NCBI GenBank assembly: GCA_947588605.1
Contig: CANPYK010000006.1
Span: forward strand, 36,282 to 100,281
Source: an uncultured Oscillospiraceae bacterium
GTDB lineage: Bacteria; Bacillota; Clostridia; Oscillospirales; Oscillospiraceae
Direction: 5' to 3'
DNA: 64,000 nt
The position numbers and the translations under genes are program-made. Of the stretch, positions 15,001-23,166 are shown in pieces. The notes under the pieces are model-generated. The model was not told the origin of the DNA. It did no database searches and saw only the letters and a program-made list of their open reading frames with translations. The stretch's first letter is position 1. The number at the start of each line of letters is the position of its first letter.

Positions 15001-17390
15001 GGGATAAGTACAACGGTGGTACCGACCAGCAAAAAGACGCCCAGAATCGAAACTATGTCCAGCTTCTGGATATCGACTACAGCAAGTACACGGGTGATTT
15101 GGCGTTCGGGAATGCGACCGGCAAAGAGCAGACCCCCGCGTCGTTGAACGAAGGGAGCTATAACGGAAACGATTTTCTCATCCGCAATCTTTACATTAAA
15201 GGAAGCAATGACGGTGCCGGCCTATTCGGTGATACAAAAGGCGATATGAATAATATCCGTCTGGTAAATGTTGGCGTAGCAGGAAGCAAAAAATTCACAG
15301 GCGCACTTGCGGGGCGTTTCCAGGGTGATACCGTCACCGACTGCAGCGTCTATGTGGACGAAACCAACAAGCCTACCGGAACGGGGGAAGCTTACGATAA
15401 TTTCGTGATCTCCGGAAAGGAGGCGCGTGTGGGTGGTCTAATTGGCAGCCTCAATTCCAAAGCTGCCGCTACGCTGACGAGATGCTTCGCCGCCGTGAGA
15501 GTGGAAGGCGAGGATAACTATGTTGGCGGTTTGGTTGGTTATATCGCCGCAGACAATGATGACACCACCTTGATTAACTGCTACAGCGGCGGCCACACAA
15601 ATAGCGGGGAATATAAGCTCGATAGCGGTGGTAAGGCCAACGTGACCGGAAGTCGATATGTCGGCGGCCTCATTGGCGGTGTCTCCGGCACCTCACACAA
15701 CATCATTCTTTCAGGCGTCAACTACAGTACCTGCTCAGTGAAGACAACAGGTACAAATCATGACGAGATTGGTTTGCTTGCCGGACGCGATGACAACAGT
15801 GTTAAAGTCGACTCCACTACATCCACCACCTCCACCGCTTACGCCACCGGCGTGGCGTTTGACAAAGATGGTGAGATCACGCCCAGGGATGAGAAATTCT
15901 ATCTCACCCCCGCCGTTCCCGTCACATCCCCCACCGTCACCGCGCACCCCTACGACACGCTCACCGGGCCTTACCCCTTCGCTTCCGGGCTCAAAGACCA
16001 CTACGGCGACTGGCCTGAGGCGACCGTCTCGGCCCAAGGGATCGCTTACGTGGAGATCGAAAACAACGAGGTCCACATCCATCTGGTCGGCGTGAATTCC
16101 GACGGGCGCATAGTGCAGTATAACGACCTCTGCGTTGAACGACATGATGATATGTTGCCTGAACACAAAATCACAAACAGCTATTTCGCCACATTTGCTA
16201 CGGGCGGCGGCACAGCTCCCATTCTGAGCAGTGGCGTAAAAGAGTTCAGCGGCACCGATCCCGGTGTTGGTGACGTGTTGAAAAAGCTACTCGGAGACAG
16301 CGCGGTCAACATAAAGTTGTATGAAAACAGTGATAATAATAGCTATATTCAGCAAGGTGCTATAGCGATTGGCTCCAACGGCCACTATGCGCATTACGTT
16401 CCAAGGTTCTCTAATGTGAGCGTTGATAAAAATAACGGTGATGTGTTTGGCAAAAAAGAGGGCAGCGCTTTCGATATCCGCACGGTGGAGCAGCTGGACA
16501 ATTTGCCTGATTCTCAAAATAAGTATTTCAAACTGTCCCACGACTTGTATGGCGAGGGTTACACCAAGACATTTGAAGGCGGGTCATTCTCCGGGAAGCT
16601 CGACGGCTGTGGGTACAGAATTTTGGAGCTGAAGTTGACGGGTGGGCTTTTCAAGAACACTACCTCTGATGCCGTGATCAAAAATCTGATCCTATATTCG
16701 CCGTCTGGGAATGCGAACATAACCCCCTCCACAGGTTCAAACGCCTATGCTGGCGGACTTGTTCAGGAAGTGAACGGCAGAACGACGATTGAGAACTGCA
16801 TCGTGGCTGGTTACAAGCTCTCCGGTAAACAAGTTGGTGGACTGGTTGCTAAGTCCAGCGGCGAGTTGACCATCACCAACTGCGCGGCAGTGAACAATTT
16901 GACTTCCAATAAGGGCAACGGAACCGCTGGCGGCCTGATCGGCAACTATCAGAGCGGCACGTGTACCATCAAAAACAGCTACGCGGGAGGTTCTATTATA
17001 GGCCAGACCGGTAATGAAAACATAGGCGGGCTTTACGGCGGTGCATGTTCCAGCGCTCCGACCGTTGAAAACTGCTACAGCTACGTTGATTTGACAGGCA
17101 CGAAGGGCACAGTCAACACTCTCGGCAATAAAGCGTCCGGGAATACTTTCTACTACCTTGAGAACACGTTGCCGACTGATGGCGTCACACAGGGTACAGG
17201 ACAGACCACAGAACAACTCAAATCCTGCATGAAGGATGTCAAAGACTCGAAGGGCAACCTGATATTCGGCACGGCGGACAATGCCCACACCTTCCACCCC
17301 AGCGCTACCCTCACCGGCGCCTTCCCCTTCCCCGCCATAGTCCAGGTAGACGGACACTTCGTCCACTACGGCGACTGGCCGAATCCGTGA
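12096..17390 (+). CDS. Giant type IV pilin-like GLUG-repeat surface protein, 1764 aa
   Basis: The N-terminus is a class III prepilin signal: basic leader MKTGKGKR, cleavage site G|FSLAELLIVVAII with Glu at mature position 5, then a hydrophobic helix. A pilin-like head region follows. The rest is made of GLUG-type repeats (AGGLVG, VGGLVGHAG, VGGLIG, each followed by NCY/NCA-type turns), which form beta-helices in other surface proteins. Three larger units each end in HYGDW (about residues 790, 1308 and 1762). There is no sortase motif or C-terminal anchor, so attachment would be through the pilin helix. I chose the ATG at 12096 because the prepilin leader starts there; GAGGTG is a modest ribosome binding site. 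Ordinary pilins are 120-200 aa, so the size is exceptional. No prepilin peptidase or pilus ATPase is in the window. Confidence 0.9.
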   Translation: MKTGKGKRGFSLAELLIVVAIIAVLLAIAIPNVIGYYRSLKLTELDDSARSIFVAAQNRLTALKSAGTDLTKLGGAEIAVSLPGGGTANVRAVTGGDGLAALVPGGSIEAQLHSNHYVVEIDPKTGAVFAVWYWEKEGFTYSAATYDVNDMSRDKRLKDNEMVGYYGGDKIDRLTFKQMPFPSIKLINAEELRVEITVPAMSFGTGSGYRDDNVLVDVLVDGVTIVKDANLWPDNDPGGSRVGTVVLDTLKTGGVMPDDVPYKDNFNPTTHTSNSGNSGWTYGMQYKDWETAYPDFNFPEPGEELTVAVKLHYNGTVNINGTDTNLMPQTVIVQGNSLFESVDSTTGTANIAYGRHLQNLDTVTSGVTTAITTAKQTRDINFAATAKDSADPVYYWGSTYPASDEDPDNGQDGFRDFQEINNSLTEYNGQDHEIRNMYIVAETGYGGLFSMVAGGSYHNITIVNPHVHEEPNSTSGKGASVGALIGMAGGNVEIRECKVYVDYDPEKDTQDLKEQFERVFKEKLDSMTIDTTPKGNCYVEALLGFPHIEGAEPNSSAGGLVGLFSGNISLQNSFCSIPVVGQLNAGGLVGNASTCNISISKSYSASFVYGHGTVGGLVGHAGDSYSTIKIENCYAAGEIMNGNPSSFIGAGLVNIHENANIEGIVNNYSAVKFVNATGAPKTGGGEEKQGTVYGTYNGDESGKNYYIADPAVTKGYGQQASGGSVSCGEKVTTADLLEKFKDKPGWNVDPTAGAGKTHPYRLLKELDGLPDVYPYPMLTDTAGNVLPHYGDWIGETVSPSSLCYYDVVDGNYGVWGYIVDPAHPGTLNFVNTLASGTAGSGTCATDDGYGVLVEDTGAAPTVSGVAGATIVSPPIDVTIDGKDYDLYKIEIDTSFTSTGYYTEITVDTTEYWFNPFFACEVQKPGTGNIATAEPMAKSGAAGEGSSDDYTNKVVIRTARQLANLAKQTGDKYNGGTDQQKDAQNRNYVQLLDIDYSKYTGDLAFGNATGKEQTPASLNEGSYNGNDFLIRNLYIKGSNDGAGLFGDTKGDMNNIRLVNVGVAGSKKFTGALAGRFQGDTVTDCSVYVDETNKPTGTGEAYDNFVISGKEARVGGLIGSLNSKAAATLTRCFAAVRVEGEDNYVGGLVGYIAADNDDTTLINCYSGGHTNSGEYKLDSGGKANVTGSRYVGGLIGGVSGTSHNIILSGVNYSTCSVKTTGTNHDEIGLLAGRDDNSVKVDSTTSTTSTAYATGVAFDKDGEITPRDEKFYLTPAVPVTSPTVTAHPYDTLTGPYPFASGLKDHYGDWPEATVSAQGIAYVEIENNEVHIHLVGVNSDGRIVQYNDLCVERHDDMLPEHKITNSYFATFATGGGTAPILSSGVKEFSGTDPGVGDVLKKLLGDSAVNIKLYENSDNNSYIQQGAIAIGSNGHYAHYVPRFSNVSVDKNNGDVFGKKEGSAFDIRTVEQLDNLPDSQNKYFKLSHDLYGEGYTKTFEGGSFSGKLDGCGYRILELKLTGGLFKNTTSDAVIKNLILYSPSGNANITPSTGSNAYAGGLVQEVNGRTTIENCIVAGYKLSGKQVGGLVAKSSGELTITNCAAVNNLTSNKGNGTAGGLIGNYQSGTCTIKNSYAGGSIIGQTGNENIGGLYGGACSSAPTVENCYSYVDLTGTKGTVNTLGNKASGNTFYYLENTLPTDGVTQGTGQTTEQLKSCMKDVKDSKGNLIFGTADNAHTFHPSATLTGAFPFPAIVQVDGHFVHYGDWPNP

Positions 17391-17735
17391 TGTGAACGCG
17401 GCCCCCGTCCTGGCCTTCCCCGCAGGGCGGGGAAGGTGGCGCCCGCAGGCGCCGGATGAGGTGGGTGCGGTCATCGGAAACGCTCGGAAACCCTCCACCC
17501 TCGCTTCCCCCCTGCCCCCCTCCTACGAGGAGGGGGCAACCCCTCAGTCGCTTCGCGACAGCTCCCCCACGGGGGAGCTTAAAGGGCGGGTTTGGAACCC
17601 GCCCCTACACCTCACCCCTGCCCCTCCCCGCCTAAGCGGGGAGGACTTTTTGCGGGGACGAACCACCCCTGCCGCTTCGCGCCACCTCCCCCAGGGGGGA
17701 GGTTAAAGGGCGGGTTTGGAACCCGCCCCTACAAT
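17391..17735. repeat. Cluster of dispersed palindromic repeats after the pilin-like gene
   Basis: No gene. In order there are a CTTCCCCGC...GCGGGGAAGG plus GGCGCCCGCAGGCGCC block identical to the one at about 367-415, a CCCCCTCC/GGAGGGGG element, a TCGCTTCGCGA plus CTCCCCCACGGGGGAG block, and two GGGCGGGTTTGGAACCCGCCC elements. Confidence 0.75.
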
Positions 17736-17738
17736 AGA

Positions 17739-17770
17739 CAAACGCCCCACCCTTTCGGGTGGGGCGTTTG
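17739..17770. terminator. Strong hairpin, possible terminator
   Basis: A 14-bp perfect stem CAAACGCCCCACCC/GGGTGGGGCGTTTG encloses the loop TTTC. No T-run follows directly on the plus strand, so intrinsic termination is uncertain. It lies between the pilin-like gene and the convergent two-component genes. The remaining bases to 17950 hold a small GCTCAGC...GCTGAG hairpin and a GTGAATATTCAC palindrome (17943-17954) but no gene. Confidence 0.5.
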
Positions 17771-17950
17771 CCAAAAAATGAGGGAGAAACGCTCAGCTTG
17801 CGCTGAGATGACGGATTGGGAGAGATCCGCCGAAGCTATGGTCCGGGCATATTGGGGGATATGGCCGGACGATGGAGGAATCGCTTCGTCTTTTATTATA
17901 CACACGGGCGCAAGAAAGTTGTGAACAAAGTATAACCTTTTTGTGAATAT

Positions 17951-19405
17951 TCACGCCTCTCGGGGCTCATTGGGGCGGCTTTTGGCGAGCTTCATGTCGA
18001 AGGTGAAGGTGGTCAGGCCCTCGCGGCTGGTGACGTAGATGGAGCTTCCGTGGCTGTCCAGGATGGTCTTGGCGATATAGAGGCCCAGGCCCACGCCGTC
18101 CCGGTCCATGCTTCTGGAGGCGTCGGACTTGTGGAAGCGCTCAAAGATGCGGGGCAGCTCCTCCTTGGGGATCGTCTCGCCCCGGTTGGACACGGAGACG
18201 AAGGCGCGGCCCTCCTCCCGCCAGAGCTTGACGCCGAGGTTCGTGCCGGGGGTGGCGAATTTGGCGGCGTTGTCCAGGAGGTTGTGGACCACCTGGGTGA
18301 TGGCGTCCGCGTCGCCGTGGACGTAGACGGCCTCCTCGGGCAGGAGCGTCTCCACGTCCAGATTGCGGGAGGTGATTTTTTGCTCCAGGCTGAGAAGGCT
18401 CTGGCAGACCACCTCCAGAAGGTCGAAGGAGCGGCTTTGGAGCTCCAGGGGCGTCTTGGACTGGAGCTGGCTCATGTCCAGCATCCCGCGCACCAGGCGG
18501 GAAAGGCGCTTTGTCTCCGAGGAGATGATCTGGAGGCATTCGGCCTCCCGCTCCCGGGGGACGGTGCCGTCCAGAAGGCCGTCGGCGTAGCCGGCGATGG
18601 TGGTCATGGGGGTCTTGAGCTCGTGGGAGACGTTGGCGATCAGCTCCCGGCGGCTTTTTTCGCTGCGCTCCAGGGAGTCGGCCATGACGTTGAAGGTCTT
18701 GGCAAGCTCGGCCACCTCGTCCTCGCTGTCGCCGGTGTGGACGCGGGGGGTGAAGTCCCCCCGGGCGTAGCTGCGGGCGGCGTCGGACATCTCCTTGATG
18801 GGGCGGCTGAGCTTGCGGACCACGAAGAAGGCCACGGCGAGGGCCAGCGCCGCCACCAAAATGGCGGAGGCGACGAAGATGTCCGCGAAGCCCCGCCAGA
18901 TGCCGCTCATGCGGCCGGCCTCGTCGGAGACGAAGAGGTACCCCGCGCTCCCGGCGGGCAGGGCCGCGCCCATGACGAAGCGGTTCCGGTCAAAGGCGCC
19001 GCCCAGGCGCGTCATGTCCCGGTAAGCGCCCTCCCGGTTCACCGCCGCCACCGCCTCGGCGGGGACGGTCATGCCGATGTGGGGGCACTCCGGGTCCCTG
19101 TCCGAGCAGTTGAGGACGAGGCCCTGGCTGTCGGTGACCAGCATATGGTAACCGGTCATCCGGGAGAGCCAGGAGAGGACGGACTTGATGTCGATGCCCT
19201 CCATGTCCGCGCCCTCGCCGGCGAAGGCCCGCAGCATGGCCCCGGCGGTTTTGGCGCACTCGTCCATGCCGTCGCTGCGCTCCCGGAGGATGTAGCTGTA
19301 GCTCATGGCGGCGTAGGCCATGCCCAGGACGAAGATGCACAGGCAGAAAAGGAGCACCACGGTGATGAAGTTTTTGACGTAAACGTTCCGAAAAAAGCTT
19401 TTCAT
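17951..19405 (-). CDS. Sensor histidine kinase
   Basis: This is the membrane sensor of a two-component system. The 484-aa protein has TM1 at about residues 13-36, an extracytoplasmic sensor domain (about 37-170), TM2 near 175-196, a HAMP linker, the HisKA box VSHELKTP with the phospho-acceptor His261, and the HATPase domain (N box LLDNAAKFA, G boxes DGVGLGLYIAK). It starts 10 bp after the response-regulator stop, so the two are co-transcribed. The architecture is PhoR/BaeS-like; the stimulus cannot be deduced. Confidence 0.93.
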   Translation of the reverse strand: MKSFFRNVYVKNFITVVLLFCLCIFVLGMAYAAMSYSYILRERSDGMDECAKTAGAMLRAFAGEGADMEGIDIKSVLSWLSRMTGYHMLVTDSQGLVLNCSDRDPECPHIGMTVPAEAVAAVNREGAYRDMTRLGGAFDRNRFVMGAALPAGSAGYLFVSDEAGRMSGIWRGFADIFVASAILVAALALAVAFFVVRKLSRPIKEMSDAARSYARGDFTPRVHTGDSEDEVAELAKTFNVMADSLERSEKSRRELIANVSHELKTPMTTIAGYADGLLDGTVPREREAECLQIISSETKRLSRLVRGMLDMSQLQSKTPLELQSRSFDLLEVVCQSLLSLEQKITSRNLDVETLLPEEAVYVHGDADAITQVVHNLLDNAAKFATPGTNLGVKLWREEGRAFVSVSNRGETIPKEELPRIFERFHKSDASRSMDRDGVGLGLYIAKTILDSHGSSIYVTSREGLTTFTFDMKLAKSRPNEPREA

Positions 19406-19415
19406 GGCGCGCCCG

Positions 19416-20114
19416 TCACTTCTCCTCCTGATCGCGCAGCTCGAACTTGTACCCCACGCCCCAGACGGTCTTCAGCGCCCACTGGTCGGAGACGTTCTCC
19501 AGCTTCTCCCGGAGGCGCTTGATGTGCACGTCCACGGTGCGGGAGTCCCCGAAGTAGTCAAAGCCCCAGACCTCGTCCAGCAGCTGGTTGCGGGTGTAGA
19601 CCCGGTTGGGGGACAGGGCCAGGTGGTAGAGAAGCTCCATCTCCTTGGGCGGGATGTCCACCCGCTTGCCGTCCACGGTGAGGACGAAGGACTCCATGTC
19701 GATGACGAGCTTGTCGAACACAAGGCGCTTGCGGCTCTCCGGCTTCTCTCCGCCGTACCGGCGCAGGACGGCGCGGATGCGGGCGGCCACCTCCTTCACG
19801 TCGAAGGGCTTGACGATGTAGTCGTCGGCGCCCATCTCAAGGCCGGTGACCTTGTCGAAGGTCTCGCCCTTGGCGGTGACCATGATGACCGGCGCGTCGC
19901 TCTTGGCGCGGATCTGCCGCAGGACTCCCCAGCCGTCCAGCCGGGGGAGCATGATGTCCAGGAGCGTCAGGTCCGGCCCCTCCCGCTCAAAGGCCGCGAC
20001 GCCCGCCTCCCCGTCGTGGGCGACGGTCACGCGCATCCCCTCCCGCTCCAGATAGAGCCGCAGGAGCTCGGCGATGTTGACGTCGTCCTCCACCACCAGG
20101 ATCTTTTCCGACAC
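19416..20114 (-). CDS. OmpR/PhoB-family response regulator
   Basis: The 232-aa regulator has an N-terminal receiver domain (acidic pocket EDD at 9-11, phospho-acceptor Asp53 in LLDIMLP, switch Thr in VTAKGE, Lys in YIVKPFD) and a C-terminal winged helix (TVDVHIKRLREKLE, WGVGYKF). The start is GTG at 20114. It precedes and partners the histidine kinase. The target genes are unknown. Confidence 0.95.
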   Translation of the reverse strand: MSEKILVVEDDVNIAELLRLYLEREGMRVTVAHDGEAGVAAFEREGPDLTLLDIMLPRLDGWGVLRQIRAKSDAPVIMVTAKGETFDKVTGLEMGADDYIVKPFDVKEVAARIRAVLRRYGGEKPESRKRLVFDKLVIDMESFVLTVDGKRVDIPPKEMELLYHLALSPNRVYTRNQLLDEVWGFDYFGDSRTVDVHIKRLREKLENVSDQWALKTVWGVGYKFELRDQEEK

Positions 20115-20230
20115 TTTAAACCCCCCTCGAAGGAAATTTATCTTTATGACATTAGTTTATTATAAAACCTTTTTCCCCGCAAGGGTGAATTTTTTGTAAA
20201 TGGTGAAAAAACGCGGGCCGGCGCTTTTTG

Positions 20231-20259
20231 TTGACAAATCCGCGCCGCCGCCATATAAT
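20231..20259 (+). promoter_or_regulatory. Consensus promoter of the HD-domain gene
   Basis: Perfect TTGACA (20231-20236), a 17-bp spacer and perfect TATAAT (20254-20259), 34 bp before the chosen start codon. Confidence 0.85.
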
Positions 20260-20293
20260 AGCGTTAAATTTTTTGATACGGGAGGTCCTGACC

Positions 20294-20851
20294 ATGATCC
20301 CCACGCCCGAGGAGGCTTACGAGATCACCAAAAAGTACAACGCCGGGGAGTTCCACCTCTCCCACGCCCGCGTCGTCGGGGACGTGATGGCGTGGTACGC
20401 CAAAGACCTGGGTCTGGAGGAGGAAGCGGACTACTGGAAGGCCGTGGGCATCCTCCACGACGTGGACTTTGAGCTCTACCCCGAGGAGCACTGCCAAAAG
20501 GCCCCGGAGCTTTTGCGGGAGAACGGCGTGGACGAGAGCGTCATCCGCGCGGTGGTGTCCCACGGGTACGGCATCTGCTCGGACGTGGCGCCGGAGCGGC
20601 TCATGGAAAAGGTCCTCTTCGCCGCCGACGAGCTCACGGGCCTCATCGGCGCGGCGGCCCTCATGCGCCCGTCCAAAAGCGTCAGCGACCTGGAGGTCGC
20701 CTCCGTCAAGAAGAAGTTCAAGGACAAGAAGTTCGCCGCCGGCTGTGACCGGGAGGTCATCCGCCGCGGCGCGGACATGCTGGGCTGGACCCTGGAGGAG
20801 CTGATGGAGAAGACCATTTTGGCGATGCGGGAGAGCCCGAACGTAAAATAA
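20294..20851 (+). CDS. HD-domain hydrolase, 185 aa
   Basis: This is a metal-dependent phosphohydrolase of the HD superfamily. The metal-binding residues visible are His in FHLSHARVV, the HD pair in GILHDVDFE, and a later His in VVSHGYG; the C-terminal part follows the pattern of small 'HDIG-like hydrolase' proteins of Clostridia (family-level recognition). I start it at the ATG at 20294, which has GGGAGGTCC just upstream; the longer frame begins inside the promoter. The substrate is unknown. It is apparently monocistronic, and parS site 3 lies 34 bp beyond the stop. Confidence 0.85.
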   Translation: MIPTPEEAYEITKKYNAGEFHLSHARVVGDVMAWYAKDLGLEEEADYWKAVGILHDVDFELYPEEHCQKAPELLRENGVDESVIRAVVSHGYGICSDVAPERLMEKVLFAADELTGLIGAAALMRPSKSVSDLEVASVKKKFKDKKFAAGCDREVIRRGADMLGWTLEELMEKTILAMRESPNVK

Positions 20852-20884
20852 ACCGACTTTGCGGTTTGCTTTATTATAATAAAA

Positions 20885-20900
20885 TGTTCCACGTGGAACA
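20885..20900. promoter_or_regulatory. parS site 3
   Basis: TGTTCCACGTGGAACA is identical to the two sites upstream of parA. It is followed by the same TTTTAGCG-AGTAAAGTAGGGGCGGG context as site 2, so about 50 bp are duplicated between the two loci 14.7 kb apart. Confidence 0.9.
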
Positions 20901-20914
20901 TTTTAGCGCAGTAA

Positions 20915-21201
20915 AGTAGGGGCGGGTTTTAAACCCGCCCGCTTTTTTGATGCCGCTCTGTCATCCAACGCTCGCTTCCCCCCTGCCCCCCTCCTACGAG
21001 GAGGGGGCTTTTTAAATGGTTGCGGCTTCGTCGCAGATTTTGATTTGCCCGCGCGGCGGGGACGGGAGACGAAGGACGGGGGCTTCCGGGAAGCGGCAGG
21101 GGCGGGTTCTAAACCCGCCCCTGCCACGTTACGGGACGGAACGGTTCGAAAAACCGTATCCGCCCCAATTACGCCGTACGGGCCGCCCGGAGGGGCGGCC
21201 C
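20915..21201. repeat. Dispersed palindromic repeats
   Basis: No gene. It contains a GGGGCGGGTTTTAAACCCGCC element, a CCCCCTCC/GGAGGGGG element (about 20980-21008), a second GGGGCGGGTTCTAAACCCGCC element (about 21100-21121), and a GGGCCGCCC-GGAG-GGGCGGCCC hairpin (21180-21201). The last, together with the flanking TACGGCGTAATTGGGG (reverse strand), recurs near 44657-44693. Confidence 0.7.
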
Positions 21202-21210
21202 TGGAGAGGG

Positions 21211-22470
21211 TTATTTGAGCTGTGTGCCGAGGGAGATGTCGATGGCGTTGGTCTTTGCTGTGCGGTAGAGGAGGACCAGTACGTCGCAGTTGACGACCGG
21301 GCTGTTTGGCTCGAAGGTGGTCGTGGTCACGCCGTTGGTGATGGGCGTTGTCCGGCTGACGGCCCAGGAGATGGCGTCGATGTAGTAGGCGTCGTCGGGG
21401 ACATCCGTAAAGCCGTTCGCCTTTTGCGTCTCGGGCTCGCCGGCGGCGCGGTAGAGGAGGGTCAGCGCGTCGCGGCGCAGGACCGTCTCGCCGGGGACGA
21501 AGGTGGTGGCGGAGCTGCCCCGGGCGATGTTTTTCTCGTAGGCCCAGAGGATAGCCTTGTAGTAAGGGGCGTCGGGGCTTACGTCGGTGAAGGGGACCGA
21601 GGTGACGGTGGGCTCGGGGCGGCCGGCGGCGCGCCAGATGGATTCCACGACCTTCCAGCGCGGACAGCCCGTCTTGGGCCGGAGCGGCGCCGTGTCGGTG
21701 TCCACGATCCCGTGATCGGCGGCCCAGAGGACCCCGTCATAGAAGTAGTCGCCGGGGAGCACGTCGGTGAAGGGATTCTGGCCGGCAAGGTCGAAGGTCA
21801 GCCTGTAGCAGCCGTATTTGCCGTCCTGCTCGAAGGGCATGAGCTCCTGGACGTCGTATACGCCGTCGATCCATGTATCCCCGTCGCCATAAGAGTAGAA
21901 GCTGAAGAAAACGTCGGCGGGGATGTTCTCGCTGCCCTCCACCGCCGGGAGGACGCCGTTTACGGGGGTGTCCGCCACGAGGTAGGCCACGTCCCGGACC
22001 TCGTCATAGATCTCCGCTACGCCCAGGTCGTTGAAGGGGCCGGCGTAGGTGATGTTTTCGGCGGCGACGCCGTCGGGAAGGCCGATCTCATAGCGGCTGC
22101 CGCGGGTGTCCAGGTAAAACCATTCGCCGTCCTTGCGGGCGGGGGCCAGGCCCTGGCTGTAATATCCCATGGAATCGTACTCCATGGGGATGACCACCTG
22201 GCCGGTCTTGTCCACGGCGCCCCACATTTCGTCCTGCCCCGCGACGACCCAGAGGCCGTCCGGGAGGAATTCCTCCTCCATCGTATTGATCGCGAAATTT
22301 CCGTATGTCGGTTGAACGATCCATTTGTCTGTCTCGTATTCCAGGAGGCCGACACCGATCTCAAAGGTTTCCCGGTCCAGGTACGCCGCCATGACGAGGC
22401 CGTCCGTGGGGCCATGGACGCCAACGGTGAAATCGCCGCTGGTCTCCACTCCTTCCAGCCGCAGGGTCAC
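21211..22470 (-). CDS. C-terminal part of a split WG-repeat/SLH surface protein (419 aa)
   Basis: This frame continues directly from the upstream 231-aa protein after one TAA codon. It can only start at the GTG immediately following that stop (AAGGAG lies upstream, but spacing is very short). It contains WG-type repeats (MWGAVDKTGQVVIP and similar) and then about three S-layer-homology domains (PFTDVLPGDYFYDGVLWAADHGI, VPFTDVSPDAPYYKAILWAYEKNIA, GFTDVPDDAYYIDAISWAV), which normally bind pyruvylated cell-wall polymer. Without the signal peptide encoded upstream it could not be exported, so as read it is likely a pseudogene fragment unless the stop is read through or is an error. Confidence 0.75.
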   Translation of the reverse strand: MTLRLEGVETSGDFTVGVHGPTDGLVMAAYLDRETFEIGVGLLEYETDKWIVQPTYGNFAINTMEEEFLPDGLWVVAGQDEMWGAVDKTGQVVIPMEYDSMGYYSQGLAPARKDGEWFYLDTRGSRYEIGLPDGVAAENITYAGPFNDLGVAEIYDEVRDVAYLVADTPVNGVLPAVEGSENIPADVFFSFYSYGDGDTWIDGVYDVQELMPFEQDGKYGCYRLTFDLAGQNPFTDVLPGDYFYDGVLWAADHGIVDTDTAPLRPKTGCPRWKVVESIWRAAGRPEPTVTSVPFTDVSPDAPYYKAILWAYEKNIARGSSATTFVPGETVLRRDALTLLYRAAGEPETQKANGFTDVPDDAYYIDAISWAVSRTTPITNGVTTTTFEPNSPVVNCDVLVLLYRTAKTNAIDISLGTQLK

Positions 22471-23166
22471 TTACTCCTTGACGATATGGCCGGTCTTGTC
22501 CATGAGGGCGCTGCCTAAGCTCACAAGCGCGTGTTCGCCGTAAAGATCCACGAGGATCAGTCCGTCACGGCATGTGCCGCTGCACCTGTAGTAATAGGCG
22601 TACTCCGTTACCTCTTTCCCGCTTTCGTCCGTGAAGGTCTCCTTGAAGCCCTGTTTTCCCAGGCTGTCGCACTTGTCCGCCAGCGCGTTCAGCTCCTGTT
22701 CGTTGGGGACGATCTCCTGACCGTCGGCCTTGAAGGCGCGGCCGTCCGCAATGACTACGCCCTCCCGGAAGACGGGATCGCCCAGGAGGTCCGGGTTCGC
22801 CACAAGGTGATCCGCCATATCCCCGCCGGCGCTTTTCTCGCGCAGAGGCGTCTCCTTGCCGGTCTTATCCACGATAAGGCCGTAGTCTTGCCGCATCACA
22901 AAGGCAAGGCCCTCGCTGAACCGGCCGGCGTAATCATACCGGAAATCAATGACCGCCTCGCCCGTCTCGTCGATGTAGCCCCACTTGCCGTCCTTCTTCA
23001 CGGCGGCAAGGCCCTCGGAGAAGGATCCGGCGTCCTCGTAGGCCGGTTCCACAAGGGTGGTCACCGTCACGGACGGGGCCTTCTTCTCCTCCGCCGCCGA
23101 GGCGGGGACGGCAAGCGCCGCGAGCATCAGCGCCGCCAGAACAAATGAGAGCGCCCGTTTTCTCAT
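22471..23166 (-). CDS. N-terminal part of the split WG-repeat protein, secreted (231 aa)
   Basis: A clear signal peptide (MRKRALSFVLAALMLAALAVPASA, cleavage after ASA) leads to WG-repeat units such as AAVKKDGKWGYIDETGEAVI and AFVMRQDYGLIVDKTGKE. The frame then hits TAA, after which the same reading frame continues for 419 codons with more repeats and the SLH anchor. Alone it would be a secreted, unanchored WG protein. It is divergent from mnmA. It is unrelated in membrane plan to the three WG proteins at 24428-30014, which use a C-terminal membrane segment instead of SLH domains. Confidence 0.8.
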   Translation of the reverse strand: MRKRALSFVLAALMLAALAVPASAAEEKKAPSVTVTTLVEPAYEDAGSFSEGLAAVKKDGKWGYIDETGEAVIDFRYDYAGRFSEGLAFVMRQDYGLIVDKTGKETPLREKSAGGDMADHLVANPDLLGDPVFREGVVIADGRAFKADGQEIVPNEQELNALADKCDSLGKQGFKETFTDESGKEVTEYAYYYRCSGTCRDGLILVDLYGEHALVSLGSALMDKTGHIVKE

